The notes under the pieces were generated by a model that searched no databases, had not been told where the DNA came from, and was given only the letters and a program-made list of their open reading frames with translations. Positions 39,868-47,975 of a DNA stretch of 64,000 nt are shown here, one piece after another (within the stretch, counting starts at the first letter, position 1; each line of letters opens with the position of its first letter). The DNA is from Vibrio salinus. Lineage in GTDB: Bacteria > Pseudomonadota > Gammaproteobacteria > Enterobacterales > Vibrionaceae. A program made the translations under genes and the position numbers. The stretch spans positions 1 to 64,000 of the forward strand of contig NZ_JAJSDZ010000005.1 of NCBI RefSeq assembly GCF_021272385.1, written 5' to 3'.

Positions 39868-40398
39868 TTAATGCTCCTGATTTCTGACTTTAAAAAATGT
39901 ATTTAATTGTTTTAACTGGTGATAGATCATAAATACTGAGCTTATTGGTACCGCAGCATAAATATAGATGTAGGGAATTTTCAAAGCCGGAGTAAATCGG
40001 ACCTGAGAAAACATCAGAAGTTTCCATCCCCAGTAGGTCATAAAAATAAGGGCAAAAATGACGAGGATAGGGCTGATTAAATTGTCCAGTATATTGGCCA
40101 GATATGATGGTAATTTGGTGGAAATATAATCAATCCGGACTAACTCATTGTTACGCATCAAAGCACTCGCCCCCATGAATGTCATCCATACGAACAGACT
40201 TAATGATGCTTCTTCTACCCATGAGCATGGTGAATTGAAGATATAACGTGTTATGACACCATATATCATCAACAGTACAATGATTGCTAAAAAGGAAGCT
40301 GAAATTATCGTATCGAGCTGACTTATTCTCTCAAGGATACAAAGTACTTTTTGCTTAAATGTAAACTCAATACGTTTAATTGGAACACGCGTGTCCAT
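39868..40398 (-). CDS. TRAP transporter small permease subunit (DctQ family)
   Basis: The 176-residue protein has four hydrophobic segments and the DctQ pattern FNSPCSWVEEASLSLFVWMTF in the middle, where the E and W residues are conserved. It joins the large subunit in the membrane. GGAG precedes ATG 40398. A hairpin lies between it and the upstream binding-protein gene. Confidence 0.9.
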   Translation of the reverse strand: MDTRVPIKRIEFTFKQKVLCILERISQLDTIISASFLAIIVLLMIYGVITRYIFNSPCSWVEEASLSLFVWMTFMGASALMRNNELVRIDYISTKLPSYLANILDNLISPILVIFALIFMTYWGWKLLMFSQVRFTPALKIPYIYIYAAVPISSVFMIYHQLKQLNTFFKVRNQEH

Positions 40399-40427
40399 AA
40401 AACACTCCAGAGTGACGCTAGACTAAA

Positions 40428-40448
40428 AGGGACTGAGCATCAGTCCCT
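40428..40448 (-). terminator. intra-operon hairpin between the TRAP binding protein and membrane genes
   Basis: AGGGACTG and CAGTCCCT make an 8-bp stem with a five-base loop right after the binding-protein stop; on the minus strand TTTTAG follows. It looks like a partial terminator or mRNA stabiliser, which would give more binding protein than membrane subunits. Confidence 0.55.
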
Positions 40449-40455
40449 ATCCGGT

Positions 40456-41448
40456 TTACAAATTGGCTAATTTATCCTGAATTTTTTGGTATAGATTGGG
40501 AGACCACTCAGGAAATTCTTTTTGTACCATGCTTCGGGCTGATTTTTCAAAAGCGGGAAGGTCAACCTGATTGACTTTAACCCCTTCTGCTTTGAGTTTC
40601 GCGATCGCATCCTGCTCACTTTTTTCAATCAGTTTCGCTCCGTAAGAAACCATTTCATGGCTGGTATCTAAAATGATTTTTTGTTGCTTAGGTGTTAGTG
40701 TATTCCAGAATGTGGTACCGGCTACAAATGGGGACATATGTTTGGTATGCTCAGTAATATTGAGGTTTTTGGCAACTTCGTAGAATTTGCCTCCATACAA
40801 AACAACAGCAGGATTTTCGACACCTTCAATCACACCCTGAGATAAAGCTGGATATACGTCTGCCAGGGACATTGGAGTCGGGACACCGCCCATGGCTTTA
40901 ACCGTCGCAACAAATAACCGGGAATTCTGGACCCGAATTTTCACTCCTTTTAAATCACTTGGCTCTTTGACCGGCATCTCAGAAAGTAGGTCTCGTGTTC
41001 CGTAAACCACGTCTGGAACAACAATTTTCAATCCTTTATCTTCAAGCTGTTTGCTCAGTCCCTTAAACCATTTTGTATGAAGTAATTTTGATTTTTTCTC
41101 AAAAGATTGAGTCAGATATGGCGCATTAATGACACCAAGATCGGGAACCGTATCCATTAAATAACCATAAGAACTGATAGTGATGATATTAGCGCCAAAT
41201 TTTGCCTGTTCTAACACTTCAGTCTCGCTTCCCAACTGACTTGATGGAAATAGCTCAAATTTGATATCTCCATTCGATTCTTTATTTACCTGATCTGCCC
41301 AATAATGCATAGCCTGATCAATTGGTTCCCCGGGTTGATTGCCATAGGCAATCATAATTTCAGTTGCCGCATTGACTGAGCAACTGGCTCCGACGGCCAA
41401 ACCCAGTAAAATTGATATTTTAGTTAGTTTGTTATGTAGAGTACTCAT
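40456..41448 (-). CDS. TRAP transporter periplasmic solute-binding protein (DctP family)
   Basis: The 330-residue protein starts with a Sec signal peptide (cleavage expected after the ...CSVNA segment, about residue 27). DctP-family features follow: YGNQPGEPIDQAMHYWAD, FPSSQLGSETEVLEQAKFG, and the Arg motif KGVKIRVQNSRLFVATVKAMG that holds the carboxylate of the ligand. VYPALSQGVIEGVENP is another family hallmark. It delivers an organic acid, by context a hexonate or hexuronate, to the membrane subunits. It is the second gene of the operon, 35 bp after uxaB. Confidence 0.93.
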   Translation of the reverse strand: MSTLHNKLTKISILLGLAVGASCSVNAATEIMIAYGNQPGEPIDQAMHYWADQVNKESNGDIKFELFPSSQLGSETEVLEQAKFGANIITISSYGYLMDTVPDLGVINAPYLTQSFEKKSKLLHTKWFKGLSKQLEDKGLKIVVPDVVYGTRDLLSEMPVKEPSDLKGVKIRVQNSRLFVATVKAMGGVPTPMSLADVYPALSQGVIEGVENPAVVLYGGKFYEVAKNLNITEHTKHMSPFVAGTTFWNTLTPKQQKIILDTSHEMVSYGAKLIEKSEQDAIAKLKAEGVKVNQVDLPAFEKSARSMVQKEFPEWSPNLYQKIQDKLANL

Positions 41449-41483
41449 AGATGTTCCTCGTGTGTCATTGTTTATAATAATTT

Positions 41484-42926
41484 TTATATTGAATGTATTT
41501 CTCTAAGGGCCTGTCTTATCCCTTTATTCTGAATGTTTGTAACGTATTCAGTCATAAGGGGGACTAAGTTAGGTATGTTAGTTAAGTCATATCCCCAATG
41601 TGATGACATTGATAAAAATTCTATGATATTTTCAGACTGGTTACTGTCGTCATTTTTCCATCTTTTAAACATATCAATAAAAATTTGGTTGTCCTGTAAT
41701 ATGTCTTGTCCGTCCCTTTGCCCTAGATAAAAACAATATAGGGCAGCCAGACTGAAGCTAAGTAATCCAGGAGCACAATCATTTGTTTTTGCATAGGTTA
41801 ATAATTGTGGAAGCAACCGGGTTTTGAATTTTGTGATTGAATTTAATGCGATAGATAAAAGATAGTGTTTGATGTATGGATTTTTGAATCTGAATAAAAC
41901 ACTTTCTTTAAAATCCATCAATTCATCTGCCGGCATGTCTAGCGATGGAATTATTTCACTATTAAGAAGTGTGTTGACGAACGTAAAAATTTCATTGTCG
42001 TCAATCGCTTCTTTGACCGTATTTAAACCTGCTAAATAAGCAACAGGAACCATCGCAGTGTGAGCGCCATTTAATATGCCCACTTTTCTTTCTTTGTAGG
42101 GTTTTATGTCATCAACGATTTTTATATTAAGAGGGTATTTATCCATCTGTAATTTGTCTTTTAACCACGATGGCCCCTGAATAATAAACAGATAAAAATA
42201 TTCCGCAGTTACTAGAAATTGATCCTGATATCCTAATTGTTCCTCAAGTGTGTTTATTTCATCTTTCGGATAACCGGTAACGATTCTGTCTACTAATGTT
42301 GAACAAAATGTGTTTGAGTTATTTATCCAATCAATAAACTTATTACCCAAATTCCATAAACTCGAGTATTTTAAAACTATCGATTTTAGCTGTGCACCAT
42401 TATTATCAATTAATTCACAAGGGAGTAGAACCAGCCCTTTTTCTGGGTTGCCTTTAAAATACTCAAACCGGTGAAACAGAAACTGAGTGAGCTTTGCCGG
42501 GAAAGTGGATGGTGGATTTTGATCTAATTTATCTGAACCATCAAAACAAATCCCTGCTTCAGTTGTATTGGAAACGATCCATTCTAGATGTGGATTTTCT
42601 GCAACTTTCAAAACTTTCTCATATTCACCATACGCAAGTATTTCTCGGTTAACAGATGTGATAAGACGGGGCTGGGCGACAGGCTTTCCATTTTCATCTA
42701 ACCCTCTGATTAATGCCGTATAAATACCATTTTGTGTATCCAGTTTGGTGTGTGTGGAATCAATCGGTCTTACTATCGTAATGCCAGCATCAATAGCGGT
42801 ATGTTCATTTAATAAATCGAATTGCCAGTCGATAAATGCACGGAGAAAATTCCCTTCTCCAAATTGAAGTATTTTTTCTGGCCGGTATGGGTGACTTAAT
42901 ACGTCTCTTACCAGTTGTTTTTTCAT
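41484..42926 (-). CDS. uxaB: tagaturonate reductase (altronate oxidoreductase) UxaB
   Basis: UxaB reduces D-tagaturonate to D-altronate with NADH. The 480-residue protein fits E. coli UxaB closely (KILQFGEGNFLRAFIDWQ, TIVRPIDSTHTKL, SNTTEAGI, DRIVTGYPKDE, IVDDIKPYKERKVGILNGAH). The GEGNF motif binds the nucleotide and KxxxLNGAHT is the catalytic signature of the mannitol dehydrogenase superfamily. GAGGG precedes the ATG at 42926. It heads the operon uxaB-TRAP-kdgK-eda and diverges from uxaA, with shared operator-like sites between them. Confidence 0.94.
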   Translation of the reverse strand: MKKQLVRDVLSHPYRPEKILQFGEGNFLRAFIDWQFDLLNEHTAIDAGITIVRPIDSTHTKLDTQNGIYTALIRGLDENGKPVAQPRLITSVNREILAYGEYEKVLKVAENPHLEWIVSNTTEAGICFDGSDKLDQNPPSTFPAKLTQFLFHRFEYFKGNPEKGLVLLPCELIDNNGAQLKSIVLKYSSLWNLGNKFIDWINNSNTFCSTLVDRIVTGYPKDEINTLEEQLGYQDQFLVTAEYFYLFIIQGPSWLKDKLQMDKYPLNIKIVDDIKPYKERKVGILNGAHTAMVPVAYLAGLNTVKEAIDDNEIFTFVNTLLNSEIIPSLDMPADELMDFKESVLFRFKNPYIKHYLLSIALNSITKFKTRLLPQLLTYAKTNDCAPGLLSFSLAALYCFYLGQRDGQDILQDNQIFIDMFKRWKNDDSNQSENIIEFLSMSSHWGYDLTNIPNLVPLMTEYVTNIQNKGIRQALREIHSI

Positions 42927-43227
42927 TTTTTTCCCTCAAATCGATAAATAGTCTGTTGTCGGACAGGGATTTTATTTAACGTATTAAGGATTTTATTAAT
43001 ATAAATTGAGTGGACTTGCTTTATTCATCTTAAACGTGCAATTGATCATTTTTGGGTGGTTTTTATCTGTTTTTTATTTTTTAAATAGAGTCATTTATAC
43101 ATACATATTGGATGTAATGGGTATTTTTATTCTATTTATCGATAAAAATGATGTTTTTATTTGATTAAAAAACATCACAAGTATATTATTTTTTTGTCGG
43201 ACGGGATCGCGATATATTGGGATTCCT
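42927..43227. promoter_or_regulatory. divergent uxaB/uxaA control region with two TTGTCGGAC sites
   Basis: Close to each gene lies a copy of TTGTCGGAC(A)GGGAT: 42956-42970 near uxaB and 43194-43207 near uxaA. The first contains the perfect palindrome TGTC-G-GACA, the size and symmetry expected for a FadR-type GntR operator. TTTATCGATAAA at 43136-43147 is another palindrome. The GntR regulator encoded at 36040 or a UxuR/ExuR protein elsewhere could bind here. Confidence 0.5.
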
Positions 43228-44721
43228 ATGCAAAAGTATATAAAAATTCACTCATCAGACAATGTTGTTGTTTGTCTTCAGCCTATAGACGCTAATCAGT
43301 CTCTTGATATAGATGGGAAAGAGATAATTATTGCTCAGAATATTGATAGAGGAAGTAAAGTTGCAATAACGGATATTTCTAAGGGTTCTGAGATCAAAAA
43401 ATACGGTGGTGTTATTGGTACTGCCACTCAGGATATCATTTGTGGTGACTTAGTTCATACTCATAACGTGAAAACAACGTTATCTGAAACGTTGAACTAT
43501 CGTTATTCTCCTAAATTTTCACCGGTTACTAAGACTCTGGTTCATACGAAAAATATTTTTCAGGGATATGAAAGAAGTGATGGTCAGGTGGGAGTCAGAA
43601 ACGAAATTTGGGTTATTCCGACGGTTGGGTGTGTCAATGGAATTGCCAGTCAGGCGATTAAGTTATTTCTAAAAAAACATCCGGATCTGGAGTGTGATGG
43701 AGTCCATCTTTTTTCTCATAACTATGGTTGTTCTCAACTTGGAGAAGATCATAATAATACAAAAAGCATCCTGGCAAATATGGTGACACATCCTAATGCT
43801 GGTGGAGCGCTTGTTATCGGGTTGGGGTGTGAAAATAATCAAATAGCACCTTTTAAGGAGACGGTGGGTAGTGTAGATCCTGATCGGGTTCATTACATGA
43901 TTGCTCAGGAGGAAGGCGATGAAATTGAGGCAGCTGTTGACCATTTGGAACAAATATATGGGACAGTTAAAAAGGATAAAAGAACACCGGTAAATCTCGG
44001 CCGTCTGAAAATTGGTCTGGAATGTGGGGGATCTGACGGTCTTTCAGGAATTACGGCAAATCCTTTAATCGGATTGTTTTCTGATTACCTTATCTCTGAG
44101 GGGGGGACATCCGTGCTTACTGAGGTCCCGGAGATGTTTGGGGCTGAACATCTTTTGTTTGAACGCTGTGCTAATGAAGATATTTTTAATAAAGCGGTCT
44201 CTATGATTAATGGCTTTAAAGACTATTTTCTTTCACATGATCAACCGATCTATGAAAATCCATCCCCTGGAAATAAAAAAGGTGGCATTACTACCTTAGA
44301 AGATAAATCGATGGGATGTACTCAAAAAGCCGGGTCCAGTCCAGTGACTGACGTATTAAAATATGGAGAAAAATTAAAGAAACCGGGACTGAATTTATTA
44401 AGCGCGCCAGGGAATGATGCCGTTGCAACTTCCGCATTAGCAGCAAGTGGGTGCCATATCGTTCTTTTTTCAACCGGGCGTGGCACACCATATGGTGGTT
44501 TTGTCCCTACGATAAAAATTTCGACCAACACCTCATTGTATAAACAAAAACCGCATTGGATCGATTTTAATGCCGGTGCATTGGTGGAAAACACTTCTGT
44601 TGATGAATTGCTGGTATTGTTTATAGAAAAAATTGTTGCAGTTGCGAGTGGAGAGCTTACCTGTAATGAAATGAATGAGATAAGAGAGCTGGCTATTTTT
44701 AAATCAGGTGTGACGTTGTAA
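43228..44721 (+). CDS. uxaA: altronate dehydratase UxaA
   Basis: UxaA removes water from D-altronate to give 2-keto-3-deoxygluconate, using iron. The 497-residue protein has an N-terminal SAF domain (about 1-90) and a C-terminal UxaA-type catalytic domain, with GYERSDGQVGVRNEIWVIPT, HNYGCSQLGEDH, IGLECGGSDGLSGITANP and LFSTGRGTPYGGFVPTIKIS. The length agrees with the E. coli enzyme. It is divergent from uxaB, so the two consecutive pathway steps share a control region. It ends before a hairpin shared with fumC. Confidence 0.94.
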   Translation: MQKYIKIHSSDNVVVCLQPIDANQSLDIDGKEIIIAQNIDRGSKVAITDISKGSEIKKYGGVIGTATQDIICGDLVHTHNVKTTLSETLNYRYSPKFSPVTKTLVHTKNIFQGYERSDGQVGVRNEIWVIPTVGCVNGIASQAIKLFLKKHPDLECDGVHLFSHNYGCSQLGEDHNNTKSILANMVTHPNAGGALVIGLGCENNQIAPFKETVGSVDPDRVHYMIAQEEGDEIEAAVDHLEQIYGTVKKDKRTPVNLGRLKIGLECGGSDGLSGITANPLIGLFSDYLISEGGTSVLTEVPEMFGAEHLLFERCANEDIFNKAVSMINGFKDYFLSHDQPIYENPSPGNKKGGITTLEDKSMGCTQKAGSSPVTDVLKYGEKLKKPGLNLLSAPGNDAVATSALAASGCHIVLFSTGRGTPYGGFVPTIKISTNTSLYKQKPHWIDFNAGALVENTSVDELLVLFIEKIVAVASGELTCNEMNEIRELAIFKSGVTL

Positions 44722-44782
44722 AGTTGCGTTCTGGCCTAAACATGATTGATGGCATGTTATACGTACAAATGAACATTGGGAA

Positions 44783-44801
44783 GAGGAGGGAAAACCTCCT
44801 C
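44783..44801. terminator. hairpin between uxaA and fumC
   Basis: GAGGAGG and CCTCCTC form a 7-bp G+C-rich stem with a five-base loop between convergent genes. The tail on the plus strand is T-rich but broken (CGTATTTCATTTTATT). Confidence 0.5.
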
Positions 44802-44821
44802 TCGTATTTCATTTTATTATT

Positions 44822-46204
44822 TTAAGCGATCCCACCAATAGTAAGTGTTTTAGGGGTGAGCAATTTTTCTAAATCTTCTCTGCTGATATCGGTTTCTTCT
44901 TCTGCAACATCAATAATAGGTCTTCCTTGTTTATAGGCTTTTTTGGCAATATCTGCAGCTTTCAGGTAGCCGATAACAGGGTTCAAGGCCGTTATCAGAA
45001 TCGGGTTTTTAGCCAGTGCTTTATCAATATTATCCCGTCTCACAGTAAATGGAGTGATGGCCTGATCGGCCAGTGATATGCAAGCATTCGTGAGAAGATG
45101 AATTGATTCAAGCAGGTTATGAGCAATAACCGGAAGCATGACATTGAGCTGAAAATTGCCTGATTGGCCTGCGATAGTGATAGTTGAGTCGTTTCCAATA
45201 ACTTGTGCTGACACCATGGCCACCGCTTCTGGAATGACGGGATTGACCTTGCCCGGCATAATAGAAGACCCAGGTTGTAATGCTTTTAGTTCTATTTCTC
45301 CCAACCCGGCCAGTGGACCGGAATTCATCCACCGCAAGTCGTTAGATATTTTCATCAGGGACACGGCTAACGTTTTCAACTGTCCGGATAACGCCACAAT
45401 CGCATCCTGACTACTTAAGTTAAAAAAGAAATTATCGCTGGGTTCAAAAGATACACCAGTTAACTGAGTTAAGTTTTGACAAAAATCCTCAGCGAAGCGT
45501 GGATGAGCATTGATTCCTGTACCAACAGCTGTTCCTCCCTGAGCCAAAGCCCTTACCGAACTAAGTGATGTATTAATGGATTGTTTGACATGGTTTATCT
45601 GGCTTTCCCAGCCACTTAACTCCTGACTGAAAGTAACCGGCATCGCGTCCATTAGGTGTGTTCGCCCTGTTTTTACAATGCCTTCCAGTTCCCGTTGCTT
45701 TTTAATAAGTGAACCCGTCAGATGTTTCATTGCAGGGATTAGTTGTGTCTCGGTAGTAATGACCGCGCTAATCTGAATGGCAGTTGGTATCACATCATTA
45801 CTACTTTGCCCCATATTGACATGATCATTAGGACTGACCAGCTTTTTTATTCGTTCACTGGCCAGAGTAGAGATGACTTCATTGGCGTTCATGTTGGTAC
45901 TGGTACCAGACCCTGTCTGAAAAACATCAATGGGGAATTGATCATAATACTGCCCATCAATGATTGACTGAGCTGAACTGCTGATAGCATCGGCGATGTC
46001 TTCATCCATTAACCCCAGTTGAGAATTGGTTATTGCCGCCGATTGTTTTATGTAGGCCAGAGCGACAATCAGATCCTCAGGCATGGTGTAAGGGCTGATG
46101 TTAAAATTGTCGACGGCTCTTTGTGTCTGTGCCTGGTATAGTGCTTCTGAGGGGACCCGAACTTCGCCCATGCTGTCTTTTTCGATCCGATAAGTCTTGG
46201 TCAT
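44822..46204 (-). CDS. fumC: class II fumarate hydratase FumC
   Basis: FumC converts fumarate and malate in the citric acid cycle without an iron-sulfur cluster, which makes it suitable under oxidative stress. The 460-residue protein has the superfamily signature GSSIMPGKVNP, the active-site regions TGSGTSTNMNANEV, SSNDVIPT and GRTHLMDAMPV, and the expected length. AAGGA precedes ATG 46204. A small unknown gene ends 22 bp upstream on the same strand, so the two are probably co-transcribed. Regulation cannot be read directly. Confidence 0.95.
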   Translation of the reverse strand: MTKTYRIEKDSMGEVRVPSEALYQAQTQRAVDNFNISPYTMPEDLIVALAYIKQSAAITNSQLGLMDEDIADAISSSAQSIIDGQYYDQFPIDVFQTGSGTSTNMNANEVISTLASERIKKLVSPNDHVNMGQSSNDVIPTAIQISAVITTETQLIPAMKHLTGSLIKKQRELEGIVKTGRTHLMDAMPVTFSQELSGWESQINHVKQSINTSLSSVRALAQGGTAVGTGINAHPRFAEDFCQNLTQLTGVSFEPSDNFFFNLSSQDAIVALSGQLKTLAVSLMKISNDLRWMNSGPLAGLGEIELKALQPGSSIMPGKVNPVIPEAVAMVSAQVIGNDSTITIAGQSGNFQLNVMLPVIAHNLLESIHLLTNACISLADQAITPFTVRRDNIDKALAKNPILITALNPVIGYLKAADIAKKAYKQGRPIIDVAEEETDISREDLEKLLTPKTLTIGGIA

Positions 46205-46226
46205 AAGATGTCCTTGATTAAGCGTA

Positions 46227-46598
46227 TTATATATGGATAGTCTGAAGCTGATATTTCAGCTCAAGATATTTCTGTTGTCCGCCTGATAAGTTCTGGTAGT
46301 GTTTTTTTAGTTCAAAAAGAAGGTTATGGATTGAATTCAGACATAGTTGGCGAAAAGTCAGGGTTAGGGAAGTATTCTGAATTGCGGTAAGAAAATGGGA
46401 AAAAGTTTGTCTCAGAAAGTATTCACAAAGTAATGTGTTACAGTATTCAGAGCCTTCTCCGTAATATGAAGACAGCCGCCGGGAGTGATATATGTAGCTG
46501 TATACAACATCAGGTTCATTGCCACTTACCATGTGCGCGGAGCAAAATGCATCCTGAGCTTTAAAGTAGCAATTATGAATCCACTGTGATTTATCCAT
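46227..46598 (-). CDS. hypothetical protein upstream of fumC, 123 residues
   Basis: I do not recognise this family. From ATG 46598 (AGGA seven bases upstream) it is a soluble, mostly helical protein with many Cys, Tyr and His residues (SQWIHNCYFKAQDAFCSAH, YIYHSRRLSSYYGEGSEYC, LCEYFLRQTFSHFL). The frame extends upstream to a GTG at 46619. The gap to fumC is only 22 bp, suggesting an operon. The cluster of Cys and His could hold a metal, which is only a guess. Confidence 0.6.
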   Translation of the reverse strand: MDKSQWIHNCYFKAQDAFCSAHMVSGNEPDVVYSYIYHSRRLSSYYGEGSEYCNTLLCEYFLRQTFSHFLTAIQNTSLTLTFRQLCLNSIHNLLFELKKHYQNLSGGQQKYLELKYQLQTIHI

Positions 46599-46878
46599 AT
46601 CCATATCCTGATTTATCACCTCATATGATGTTTATTTTTTCAAATGATAATACGTATCATTTGTAATTTCAACAATGATGAACTCAAAGGTACTGCTGGT
46701 CATAATTCACAGAATTTACTTTCTTTTTAAATTTTTATGATTATTTGTCGTGTTAATTTGTTTAATACTCAGATACGTACTAAATTAAAATCTTAGCGAT
46801 CAATTAATGGACTATTGCCGAAACGGTGAATTCGTTAATAGTATTTTGAAACTTCACCAATCAAAAGAAGATATGAGC

Positions 46879-47085
46879 ATGAGTAAAGGAACAGTTAAGT
46901 GGTTTAATGCAGATAAAGGTTTTGGATTTATTGCACCGGATGATGGCGGAAAGGATTTATTTGTCCATCACTCAGAAATTCAGGCTGGGGGTGGCTTCGC
47001 GACCCTCAATGACGGTCAGCAGGTCGAATATGAAGTTGGTCAGGGACCAAAAGGACCCTGCGCAACTAAGGTTCGTCCTCTGTAA
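46879..47085 (+). CDS. CspA-family cold-shock protein
   Basis: The 68-residue protein is a single cold-shock domain that binds single-stranded RNA and DNA. Both RNA-binding motifs are present: KGFGFIAP (RNP1) and LFVHHSEI (RNP2). It begins [17 protein letters not shown] 46879 is preferred over ATG 46873 and over the far upstream frame start at 46807, whose residues do not belong to the family. The upstream 250 bp may include a long structured 5' leader as in other cold-shock genes. A terminator follows. Confidence 0.92.
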   Translation: MSKGTVKWFNADKGFGFIAPDDGGKDLFVHHSEIQAGGGFATLNDGQQVEYEVGQGPKGPCATKVRPL

Positions 47086-47111
47086 TTAATACAGAATTAA
47101 TTAAATCAGTC

Positions 47112-47155
47112 GCCAGATAATTTTCTTTGAATAGAGCATTATCTGGCTGTTTTTA
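47112..47155 (+). terminator. terminator of the cold-shock gene
   Basis: GCCAGATAAT and ATTATCTGGC form a perfect 10-bp stem followed by TGTTTTTATC. The end of the convergent PEP-CTERM gene touches it. Confidence 0.8.
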
Positions 47156-47683
47156 TCAAAGCTGATTTTTACTTTGCCTTAAACGTACTGATAAGATTAT
47201 CCCAATTCCAACGATAAATAACATGATTGAAGCAGGCTCTGGAACCTCAGATGGCAAAGGTTCTTCAGTTGGATCATTAGGGCCATGAGAATGTTGTCCA
47301 GGCCAGTATGGTATTGGGTAACATCCTAAATCTCCGATATCATAGTATCTGAAGAATTGATTTAAAATTTCAACTGGAAAGTCGATAAATCCATGTCTAT
47401 ATGAAATTGATTTGAAGATAATATAAGGAACGTTTAAATCATGCTCAGATAGGGAGAAAAAGCCTCTTTTAGATTGATAGGAATAAAATTCAAAAAAAGG
47501 ATTATCGGTATACTTCCTGTTCTGATAGGTATATTGAGTGTTTTGTCTATCCCCATCAAACCATCTTATCTCCTCTTGAGTAACATAATCTGCTGTAAGG
47601 CTGTAAACTGGAATATGGCTGGCAAAGGCGAAGTGCGTTATTAAACAAAAGAAGGTTGCCAGATAGAATTTGTTTATTTTCAT
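47156..47683 (-). CDS. PEP-CTERM sorting-domain protein
   Basis: Read from ATG 47683, this 175-residue protein has an N-terminal signal peptide (MKINKFYLATFFCLITHFAF) and a classic PEP-CTERM tail: VPEPAS, a hydrophobic helix (MLFIVGIGIILSVRL) and a basic end (RQSKNQL). Such tails are cut by an exosortase and direct proteins to the surface, usually in biofilm formation. The middle part is Tyr- and Phe-rich with no domain I recognise. No exosortase gene is in the window. An in-frame ATG four codons upstream is also possible. Confidence 0.82.
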   Translation of the reverse strand: MKINKFYLATFFCLITHFAFASHIPVYSLTADYVTQEEIRWFDGDRQNTQYTYQNRKYTDNPFFEFYSYQSKRGFFSLSEHDLNVPYIIFKSISYRHGFIDFPVEILNQFFRYYDIGDLGCYPIPYWPGQHSHGPNDPTEEPLPSEVPEPASIMLFIVGIGIILSVRLRQSKNQL

Positions 47684-47975
47684 TATTATTAACATCACTT
47701 AATTTTATGAATTTAAATTAGCTTTTAATACCGACTTGGTGCAGGAAATGTCCAGAGTCTAAAATTGAAAAATCTTCCAAAAAAGCAATTTGTTGCTTAT
47801 TTGATCTAATTATAATGTGATATCGCCCCAATAAAAAGCTTTAGAGTGTTTCATAAATTAGACTGGATGCATATTCATTGTTGTGTGGTTAGCTTAATGT
47901 ATATGTAAAAACCACCATCAACATTCAACTGGCTGGCCTAAGTCATCTTCTTATTACTACAATCGGTGTAGGCTG

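Noticed and set aside
43136-43147. TTTATCGATAAA palindrome as the main uxa operator
   Set aside because: A 12-base AT-rich palindrome with only half-like TCGATAAA near uxaB; the repeated TTGTCGGAC sites are better candidates.
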